A DNA stretch of 64,000 bases from IMG/VR virus record IMGVR_UViG_3300009503_000020, positions 56,718-120,717 of that record, one strand, 5' to 3'. This DNA comes from a virus. Positions 1 to 5,828 of this stretch are shown piece after piece. The notes beneath the pieces are model-generated. The model did not search any database. It was not told the origin of the DNA and was given only the letters and a program-made list of their open reading frames with translations. Both the position numbers and the translations under genes were made by a program. How positions within the stretch are numbered: position 1 is the first letter of the stretch; each line of letters starts with the position of its first letter.

Positions 1-2
1 TT

Positions 3-512
3 TATTCTGTCTATGCAATACATGGTTCTACAGGAGCAACAGTCTACAAAGCTTCACAACTTGGTAAGATGTTTAGCAACATTCACACTTCACTAGCAGT
101 ACATGGACATAACCACCAGATCTTTAAAGATCATAGAACATATTATGGGGTAAGAGAGGCAGGAGGCAAATACTATATTTCAGTTCATGAACAGTATTGG
201 CTCACTACAGGATGCTTTGTAAAGAATCTAGGATATGCTGAAGCCAAGTCTATGCCAGTAACTAAGATAGGAGCTCCATTTGTAAGGTTCTATGCTAACA
301 GAGAAGCAATAGAGATAATAGATGACCCAAGGATAACCTATAGTGTAGGAACAGGAAGTGAAGCAAGATTAGAGGACTTAGGTCTAGCTGGACTTGACTT
401 GTCAAAATATGAAGAGAGAGCAGGATTTGGTGGGACAGAAGTAGTCAAGAAGAGATGGAATGAGGTGAAGTTATGCCCTTCAGAGAAATTAAACGAGGAG
501 CAGGAAAGCTAG
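3..512 (+). CDS. Metallophosphoesterase, C-terminal part (cut by left edge)
   Basis: The reading frame is open from base 3, so the gene begins before the window. The visible part has two late motifs of calcineurin-like metallophosphoesterases: an Ile-His-Gly-Ser segment near its start and a Gly-His-Asn-His (GHNH) metal-binding motif about 34 residues in. The family uses two metal ions to cleave phosphoesters; phage members are often nucleases or phosphatases. The first ATG (base 69) is internal and would lose the first motif. The gene overlaps the next one by 40 bases. The exact substrate cannot be told. Confidence 0.75.
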   Translation, partial: YSVYAIHGSTGATVYKASQLGKMFSNIHTSLAVHGHNHQIFKDHRTYYGVREAGGKYYISVHEQYWLTTGCFVKNLGYAEAKSMPVTKIGAPFVRFYANREAIEIIDDPRITYSVGTGSEARLEDLGLAGLDLSKYEERAGFGGTEVVKKRWNEVKLCPSEKLNEEQES

Positions 513-769
513 TAATCAGATCTGAAGGATATATCAAGATACCTATCCTTTATAGGCACGAATTCTCTAAGAATGTGAAGATCTTATTTGATCCAGAACA
601 GAATCTTCTAGCCTTGCAACCATCTAATGACTTAGGTGATTATCCTATTACAAGATGGAGAATCTTCTGCACACAGTTCCTAAGAACCTACAAGATCTCC
701 TCTCAAGAAATAGAAACCGTATGGGATAGAAAGAACAAGTACTTAATAGCAAGAGTAAAACGAGGCTAG
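473..769 (+). CDS. Small hypothetical protein
   Basis: 98 residues, not recognised. A good Shine-Dalgarno site (GAGGTGA) lies 8 bases before the ATG, which is inside the 3' end of the upstream phosphoesterase gene, so the two are probably translationally coupled. The protein is basic, with several short beta-like stretches (for example VKILFDPEQNLLALQP near the middle), and has no Cys pairs or membrane segment. It may be a small nucleic-acid-binding protein, but this is only a guess from charge. Confidence 0.7.
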   Translation: MPFREIKRGAGKLVIRSEGYIKIPILYRHEFSKNVKILFDPEQNLLALQPSNDLGDYPITRWRIFCTQFLRTYKISSQEIETVWDRKNKYLIARVKRG

Positions 770-780
770 GAAGTGTAGAC

Positions 781-1038
781 ATGGAACCTTTAGAACTTGT
801 GTTCAATCTAATAAATGTAGGATTCATAGGTAGTTTTGCTATCTATAGAACATATGTCAATTATAAGTCTCTGAAAGTGCAACAGGTAATGCTAGAAGAA
901 TCAAGAGACTATTGGAACAGTTGGAAAGAGAGAAGCAAGGATGTAGCTAGGAAGGTATTAGAGGAGATCTCTACTGAAGATTTGAAAGCAGAACTTAGAA
1001 AAAGGCAAAGAGTGAGAAAGATAAAGAGGAGAAGTTGA
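781..1038 (+). CDS. Small single-span membrane protein with basic tail
   Basis: 85 residues. Residues 5-25 are hydrophobic and could form one membrane span. The rest is charged and probably helical, ending in a run of Arg and Lys. AGGAAG lies just upstream of the ATG. It is one base from the next start, so it is part of the same operon. Function unknown. Confidence 0.65.
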   Translation: MEPLELVFNLINVGFIGSFAIYRTYVNYKSLKVQQVMLEESRDYWNSWKERSKDVARKVLEEISTEDLKAELRKRQRVRKIKRRS

Positions 1039-1039
1039 A

Positions 1040-1513
1040 ATGTCTGAGCAGAAAAGAGTACCCAAATATGAAATTCTTAGGCAGATGAGGAAAAGGAAAA
1101 GAAGAGTGAAAATACAGTGTCCTATCTGTAAGGTAGAAATGAAGAGGAAAGGAAAGAAAGGAAGAGATGAGTATTTCAAGTGTCCTAAATGTAAAGGGAA
1201 ACTGTTTAGCAATGGTATCTTTAAACAAGCTGTACCAAAAGATTCTCTAGACATTAGAAATTATCAGTTGAAGGAAGAGAGGAAAGAAATAGCTCTTAGG
1301 AAGTTAATTAGGAGACTTAAGAAAGAAAAATACTTAGGATATCACACCTTCCAGTGGGAAGGAAAGATAATAGACTTAAATGACTATGATGTGGATGGTA
1401 TCTCTTTTGCAGAGAAGAAGGAGGCAGAAGAAGCTAGGAAGAAACAAGAAGAGGAACTAAAGCAAAAGCAAGAACAAGAACAGAAAGAGGAAGGAAAACA
1501 GAATGTGTCGTAA
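1040..1513 (+). CDS. Zinc-ribbon protein with charged coiled-coil tail
   Basis: 157 residues. A zinc ribbon is visible at about residues 27-51: CPIC, then CPKC about 20 residues later. The N-terminus is strongly basic, and the last 35 residues are a Glu/Lys/Gln-rich probable coiled coil. GAGGAG precedes the ATG. Such proteins usually bind nucleic acid or a partner protein. It overlaps the next gene by 11 bases. Specific role unknown. Confidence 0.7.
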   Translation: MSEQKRVPKYEILRQMRKRKRRVKIQCPICKVEMKRKGKKGRDEYFKCPKCKGKLFSNGIFKQAVPKDSLDIRNYQLKEERKEIALRKLIRRLKKEKYLGYHTFQWEGKIIDLNDYDVDGISFAEKKEAEEARKKQEEELKQKQEQEQKEEGKQNVS

Positions 1514-1916
1514 CTGTGCATTTGCAATAGGAGACTCACCAAGCAACAGTGAAGAGTGCTCTATTTGTCTACGAAATCCAAAGATAATCTCTCAAAAATT
1601 TGAACCTAAGATATACAATGAAGAGCAGATAGATAGACCAATTGATATGTATGTCTCAAAGGAGTTCTGGAGAATACTTCAATCAGTAATCCTAAAAAGA
1701 ATAACAAAAGCACTCTCTCAAAGAGATAAGGAAGTCATTCCTTGGTTCCCTTGGTATCCAACAACTTGGAATGACAACACTTGGAGCTTCCACCTAGTAG
1801 AAGAGGATCCTGTAAACTATGAGGTTAAAATCTCTACTCCTATTCCAATAGAGAAAAAGAACAGGAGAAGGAAAGGAAGGAAGAATGAAACTAAACAAGT
1901 CCCCATTCACAGTTAA
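1503..1916 (+). CDS. Small CxxC-containing hypothetical protein
   Basis: 137 residues. Two Cys pairs (C2/C5 and C19/C22) at the N-terminus make a likely zinc site. The middle is rich in Trp and Pro (two WFPWYP-like stretches) and the end is very basic. It overlaps the AAA+ ATPase gene by 32 bases, so the two are probably made together. I do not recognise the family. Confidence 0.65.
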   Translation: MCRNCAFAIGDSPSNSEECSICLRNPKIISQKFEPKIYNEEQIDRPIDMYVSKEFWRILQSVILKRITKALSQRDKEVIPWFPWYPTTWNDNTWSFHLVEEDPVNYEVKISTPIPIEKKNRRRKGRKNETKQVPIHS

Positions 1917-3078
1917 GTTCTTTAAACAAGCATATGATACTTACAGAGAACCAGGATTGTTCTGGGCAACTCTAACTCTATTCTCTTCTTGTTTTGTAGT
2001 TACCAATGACAAGTGGTTGTTAATGAAGTTTGGTTCCTCAGGTGTAGGAAAGACAATAAGTGATAGAGTAGCAATAGAGTGTTTTGGTAGTAGATTAAAC
2101 CCACTAGTTATCTCAGGAAGACTAACTCCTGCAGGGATGGCTAAGGTAATGAAGAAAGCAGAGAAGAGTCCAGAGGCTAAGAATAACTTGGAAAGGTTCA
2201 GACAAGCTAAACTGATATTTGTAGAAGACCTTAGCAGGTGCACTACTCACTACTTGAAACTAGCATCTCTACAGTTCTTAGCAGGTTTAACTAAGACTAC
2301 ATCTTTAGATGACCTCACTTCTGAAGGAGGAACATTTGGAGGAGACTTAGGACCTGAACCAAAGAAGAGCATGGTAGCTGGAACTCCTTCAGACTGGGAA
2401 GAGATAGCATCTACTTCACTATACAATGAATTCATAGACAGGAGATCATTAACTGGAATCTCTCTCATGTCACCTAGAGAGTGGCAAGCAAGAGAGCAGC
2501 TAGCAAAGCAACAGAAACTGCTGAAGGAAGACTGGCAGATTATCCTAAGCTGGAAAGATATGATAAGAAGTGTGGATGTTCAGACTTACTATGGTCCAAT
2601 GAAACTCCCAGAACATGGTTCTCACAGGCTATTACTGTATGAGAAGCTCTCTGCCTTCAAACGCTTTCCTGAGAATGTTCTCCTAATGATAGATTCTCTT
2701 GCTGAAGGACATGCTAGACTTAACAGTAGAGATCAGGTTATACCAGAGGATTATGAAGTAATCAACAAGCTATTCTCTAGACTATTAACAATAGCAGATA
2801 TGAAGAAGAAGGAGTTGTTTATAGTAGAGGAGTTGGTTAGATCTCATGGCATGCTTGCCCTCGAAGAACTTTGTTACAGGCTACGCAAGAGAGCTAGGAA
2901 CGAAGATCTACCAGACTTGATGATAGTAGAAAAGACAATAAGTAACTATGCTAATGCTTCTAAATATCTGAATAAGACAAGAGCATGTAAGAACAAACCA
3001 GCTTACATACTGCTATCACAAGCATTGAGAGATCTCTTCAATAATTGGGACAAGGAAGTTAAGGAGATGCTTAGATAA
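1885..3078 (+). CDS. AAA+ / P-loop ATPase, probable replication helicase or loader
   Basis: 397 residues. Walker A is GSSGVGKT at about residues 50-57. A Walker B-like stretch (LIFVEDL) lies near residue 110, and NEFIDRRSL near residue 183 could carry the arginine finger. The last 100 residues look like a winged-helix domain. This layout fits AAA+ ATPases that load or drive replicative helicases, or MCM-like motors; the family cannot be fixed by eye. Upstream of other replication genes in the same direction, it is the best candidate for the virus helicase. Its stop overlaps the next start (TAATG). Confidence 0.7.
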   Translation: MKLNKSPFTVKFFKQAYDTYREPGLFWATLTLFSSCFVVTNDKWLLMKFGSSGVGKTISDRVAIECFGSRLNPLVISGRLTPAGMAKVMKKAEKSPEAKNNLERFRQAKLIFVEDLSRCTTHYLKLASLQFLAGLTKTTSLDDLTSEGGTFGGDLGPEPKKSMVAGTPSDWEEIASTSLYNEFIDRRSLTGISLMSPREWQAREQLAKQQKLLKEDWQIILSWKDMIRSVDVQTYYGPMKLPEHGSHRLLLYEKLSAFKRFPENVLLMIDSLAEGHARLNSRDQVIPEDYEVINKLFSRLLTIADMKKKELFIVEELVRSHGMLALEELCYRLRKRARNEDLPDLMIVEKTISNYANASKYLNKTRACKNKPAYILLSQALRDLFNNWDKEVKEMLR

Positions 3079-3269
3079 TGTTGTCTAGAATTAAACATGC
3101 AATTGATATTAAGGACTGGACTAAGGAAGAGATAGCAAATAAACTGCAAGAGATTGTTCTAAAAGAACAAGGTCTAACATGGATAAGAGTAGAACCGCTT
3201 CTCATTGAGTATGAAACTGTCCTAGATCAACCTCTAAAGTTTAATCCAAGTTTGAGGCATTCAAAATGA
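3078..3269 (+). CDS. Small hypothetical protein
   Basis: 63 residues, charged and mostly helical. Start and stop overlap both neighbours (TAATG upstream, ATGA downstream), which supports a real coupled gene between the ATPase and the nucleotidyltransferase. No motif recognised. Confidence 0.55.
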   Translation: MLSRIKHAIDIKDWTKEEIANKLQEIVLKEQGLTWIRVEPLLIEYETVLDQPLKFNPSLRHSK

Positions 3270-3964
3270 AAGAAGCTATTGTTCTTGCTGGTGGTAAAGG
3301 CTTAAGACTTAAAGGACAGATAGATGTACCTAAGCCTTTCTTGATAGTGCATCCAGAAACTGGAGAGACACTTTTAGAAGCACAGTTGAAGTGGTTAACT
3401 GCATATGACTTTGAACATGTCATTGTAGCTATTTCAAGAGAGAACTTCAAGTTCATGAGAGTAAACTATGCTAAACTCTTGAATATACCTTGGTTGGATA
3501 CTTCTATAGAAGAAGAACAACTGGGTACAGGAGGAGGACTCAAGAAAGCTTTAGACTTAGTTGAAGAGCCTGATTTCTATTGTATGAATTTAGATGATGT
3601 GTGTTTCTTTGACCCCACTGAGTTGTTTAATGCACAGAAAGGATTAAATGCTATCTTAATCCAACAAGCTAAACTACCATTTGGAGCAGTGCAGGTAGGG
3701 GAAGATATGAAGGTAATAGACTTCATAGAGAAACCTCTTATTGATAAGTTTGTATCTTGTGGTCACTATGCTTTCAATAGAAAACAGATAGAACCTTATT
3801 TGCCAGATGAGGGAGACTTGGAAATGACTCTCCTCAAAGCCTTAGCGAAGAATAATCTCCTATATGCACATATCTTGAAAGGAAAGTGGATAACAATTAA
3901 TACATATAAAGAGCTACTTGAAGCAAGAGGGATTATGAATGAGTCAAGAGAAGAGCAAGACTGA
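3266..3964 (+). CDS. Sugar-phosphate nucleotidyltransferase
   Basis: 232 residues. The N-terminus has the family signature (LAGGKGLRL, then PKPFL about 10 residues on), and a metal-binding LDDV occurs near residue 111. The family joins NTP and a sugar 1-phosphate to make a nucleotide sugar. Length is typical for the single-domain type (RmlA/GCD1-like). It lies apart from the other sugar genes (14.1-21.8 kb), but its product could feed them. The sugar and nucleotide cannot be told. Confidence 0.88.
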   Translation: MKEAIVLAGGKGLRLKGQIDVPKPFLIVHPETGETLLEAQLKWLTAYDFEHVIVAISRENFKFMRVNYAKLLNIPWLDTSIEEEQLGTGGGLKKALDLVEEPDFYCMNLDDVCFFDPTELFNAQKGLNAILIQQAKLPFGAVQVGEDMKVIDFIEKPLIDKFVSCGHYAFNRKQIEPYLPDEGDLEMTLLKALAKNNLLYAHILKGKWITINTYKELLEARGIMNESREEQD

Positions 3965-4175
3965 ACCTGAAAGTCTAAAGAATCCGTCTTTTAAAGTGAC
4001 TAAAGAAGAGTCTGTGGAGAGAGAGAAATTAGAAGAATTGAGGCTTTACCTTAATCACCTTAGGCGAGAGAATGAAGACATTAGAGAGCAGTGGCACAGA
4101 TACTATTCAAGAGCTTGCCTGGTCTTCTTCATAACAGGAATTCTGATAGGGTTTATTGTAGGGATGCTACTGTGA
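3939..4175 (+). CDS. Small tail-anchored membrane protein
   Basis: 78 residues: a charged, probably coiled-coil N-terminal part and a single hydrophobic span at about residues 58-78 (FFITGILIGFIVGMLL), so it is tail-anchored. It overlaps the upstream gene by 26 bases. Function unknown. Confidence 0.65.
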   Translation: MSQEKSKTEPESLKNPSFKVTKEESVEREKLEELRLYLNHLRRENEDIREQWHRYYSRACLVFFITGILIGFIVGMLL

Positions 4176-4414
4176 TAGACCACCTAAGTGAAGAATTGAA
4201 TTGGATTAAAGAGAACATAAAAGGAGTGCTGAAGTATCCATATTTCTTTACAGGAGATACTCTAGTAATTTCTTCAGAAGACGTTCCTAGAGTGGAAAGA
4301 CGTTTAAAGGAACGGATCTGGATAGACCGAAATGGGCAAAGGAGATTATGGTTCCACAAGATAATCATATATCACTCTCAGGAGGAATATGCATGGTTGA
4401 GAATACTGAAATAG
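4172..4414 (+). CDS. Small hypothetical protein (GTG start)
   Basis: About 80 residues from a GTG at 4172 that overlaps the stop of the membrane protein before it (GTGA). A longer reading from 4091 is possible, but its first 27 residues only shadow the upstream gene. The protein has mixed charge and aromatics (WIDRNG, RRLWFHK) and no known motif. It overlaps the next gene slightly. Confidence 0.55.
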   Translation: MIDHLSEELNWIKENIKGVLKYPYFFTGDTLVISSEDVPRVERRLKERIWIDRNGQRRLWFHKIIIYHSQEEYAWLRILK

Positions 4415-4761
4415 AAGAACTAGCTGCTGAATTGAGAAAGCATTTCAAGAGTGGACATCCTGACTTCTACACTCTACTAATTAAGATGGCAGAAATACAC
4501 AACATAAAGAATAAAGGATATGGTTTAGGAGACCCTCTTGGTAATTTTCTAGAATCAGAACGCTTTGGAGTGGAAGCTTGGAAAGGTTGCTTGGTTAGGC
4601 TCTCAGACAAGTGGAGTAGACTGTGCAATTTGGCTTCTAAACTAGAAGACCCAGAATATCAGGATGCAATCAAACTAGAGAATCTAGAGGATACTCTTAT
4701 AGACTTAGCTAACTATTCTCTCTTGTGTATAATTTTACTTAGGAGGAGATCCAAGGAATGA
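4393..4761 (+). CDS. MazG-like / nucleotide-modification-associated all-alpha protein
   Basis: About 122 residues from the ATG at 4393, which has GGAGG 8 bases upstream; earlier in-frame starts have none. The pattern KGYGLGDPLGNF, then a DKWSRL segment, then LEDTLIDLANYSLL is what is seen in phage proteins of the DUF1599/Nmad type, an all-alpha group related to MazG and dUTPase-like NTP pyrophosphatases. Probable role: acting on or sensing nucleotides. A second MazG-like gene follows at 4903. Family call moderate; reaction unproven. Confidence 0.6.
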   Translation: MVENTEIEELAAELRKHFKSGHPDFYTLLIKMAEIHNIKNKGYGLGDPLGNFLESERFGVEAWKGCLVRLSDKWSRLCNLASKLEDPEYQDAIKLENLEDTLIDLANYSLLCIILLRRRSKE

Positions 4762-4901
4762 GATGCCCCAAGTGCATGTCAACAGACATAGACCAATGCC
4801 CTACTTGTAGGAAAGGATTAAAGAAATGTAAGAACTGTGGCTTTGTAGCTGAACAGAAGTACTTTGAAGGAGAACCACTCCCATCTGAAAGGAAGGAATA
4901 G
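4758..4901 (+). CDS. Tiny double zinc-ribbon protein
   Basis: 47 residues. Four pairs of nearby Cys (C3/C6, C14/C17, C24/C27 as CPKC, CPTC and CKNC) are packed into the first 27 residues. AGGAGGA lies upstream of the ATG and the start overlaps the previous stop (ATGA). It resembles rubredoxin- or ribosomal-type mini zinc ribbons. Probably binds nucleic acid or a protein; unknown. Confidence 0.6.
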   Translation: MRCPKCMSTDIDQCPTCRKGLKKCKNCGFVAEQKYFEGEPLPSERKE

Positions 4902-4902
4902 C

Positions 4903-5199
4903 ATGGATCTGCAAGAATATATAAAAAAATGTGGAGAGGCTGCCAACAAGAAAGGGTGGCTAGTTACCTGGGACATGTATCCTCCATATCTTTTAGCAAC
5001 TATAGATGAACTGACAGACTCCTTTGAATCTGGGTGGAGAGATGACAACAAGGAGAAAGCCTTTGAAGAACTAGGAGATGCTCTTGTGAGGCTATTTCAT
5101 ATTATACATGATTTAGATATTCCAATTGAAGACATACTTAGAAAGATAATGCAAGAAAATGAAACAAGACCATATCTCCACAATCACAAGAGGATTTAA
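4903..5199 (+). CDS. MazG-like nucleotide pyrophosphohydrolase
   Basis: 98 residues from the ATG at 4903 (GGAAGG upstream). The core motif is clear: a Glu-rich helix (DELTDSFESGW) followed by FEELGDALVRLFHI, matching the EExxE and ExxD metal sites of MazG-type hydrolases. These cleave NTPs or dNTPs to monophosphate and pyrophosphate. In phages they are thought to adjust nucleotide or alarmone pools. Length fits the single-domain phage type. Confidence 0.75.
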   Translation: MDLQEYIKKCGEAANKKGWLVTWDMYPPYLLATIDELTDSFESGWRDDNKEKAFEELGDALVRLFHIIHDLDIPIEDILRKIMQENETRPYLHNHKRI

Positions 5200-5206
5200 A
5201 TAGAAG
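5190..5206 (+). promoter_or_regulatory. Probable TATA promoter
   Basis: GATTTAAATAG (TATA box at 5195-5203) overlaps the end of the MazG-like gene, about 38 bases before the ATG at 5241. This is the usual archaeal spacing for a short leader. Confidence 0.5.
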
Positions 5207-5240
5207 AGAAGCCTACAGTAAGAGCTGCAAAGGGACCAAC

Positions 5241-5492
5241 ATGGATCATCTAGTTGAGAGATATATGGATGAAGAGACTATTCGTGTGTTCTGTTTCTTT
5301 CTAAAGAATAAATTCAATCCTAAAGATAAAGTCTGTGAAGGCTGTGCACGTTATGCATTGTGTAGCAATGATGCCTTCAAGATGCTTTCTTTTCTAGGAT
5401 ATATACCTTGGCTAGAAAAAGACAACAACGAAATTTCAACATTAATTGAGAAGATGTATGGTCATCAAAGATGCAAACAGTGTCTGATATGA
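5241..5492 (+). CDS. Small Cys-rich protein
   Basis: 83 residues. Cys are grouped as CEGC...C near the middle and CKQC at the end, suggesting a metal site. A TATA box lies 38 bases upstream, so it may start a transcript. Its stop overlaps a downstream start. Function unknown. Confidence 0.6.
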   Translation: MDHLVERYMDEETIRVFCFFLKNKFNPKDKVCEGCARYALCSNDAFKMLSFLGYIPWLEKDNNEISTLIEKMYGHQRCKQCLI

Positions 5493-5668
5493 AACCTCAA
5501 TGTAATGCTTGTCTCAAATTTATAGACATATCAGAGTATCTTGAGAATGGTGGTTACTGTAAAGAATGCTCTAAGGAAGTAGATAGAATCTACAAGGAAG
5601 AAGGAAGTAATGGAGTCAGAAGATACATTATCAGAAAAAGAAAAGAAGCTATGCAAGAACAACTTTGA
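5489..5668 (+). CDS. Small zinc-finger protein
   Basis: 59 residues from the ATG at 5489, which overlaps the previous stop (ATGA); an ATG at 5471 would add 6 residues. CNAC and CKEC, 19 residues apart, make a zinc ribbon, followed by a basic helical tail. It overlaps the next gene by 59 bases. Function unknown. Confidence 0.6.
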   Translation: MKPQCNACLKFIDISEYLENGGYCKECSKEVDRIYKEEGSNGVRRYIIRKRKEAMQEQL

Positions 5669-5825
5669 GTGCTTTGGAGAATATGGTACTAGATTAGATT
5701 GCAAAGAATGTCCTCAGAGCCTAGCATGCAGAAACTTTTCTCACAGTTTACAAGAAGGCTTATATCTCCGAAACAAGACCAAATACAAAGGAAGAGGGAA
5801 GACTAGAAGAAAAGATAAGTATTAG
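5610..5825 (+). CDS. Small Cys-rich, basic-tailed protein
   Basis: 71 residues, GGAAG just upstream of the start. Cys at residues 15, 21, 31, 34 and 40 include a CKEC motif; the C-terminus is Lys/Arg-rich. A zinc or nucleic-acid-binding role is likely but unproven. It ends 3 bases before the DHH gene. Confidence 0.55.
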   Translation: MESEDTLSEKEKKLCKNNFECFGEYGTRLDCKECPQSLACRNFSHSLQEGLYLRNKTKYKGRGKTRRKDKY

Positions 5826-5828
5826 AGG

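Noticed and set aside
958-1254. Two minus-strand frames in the early region
   Set aside because: Antisense to the zinc-ribbon gene, Phe/Leu/Ser-rich, no start signals.
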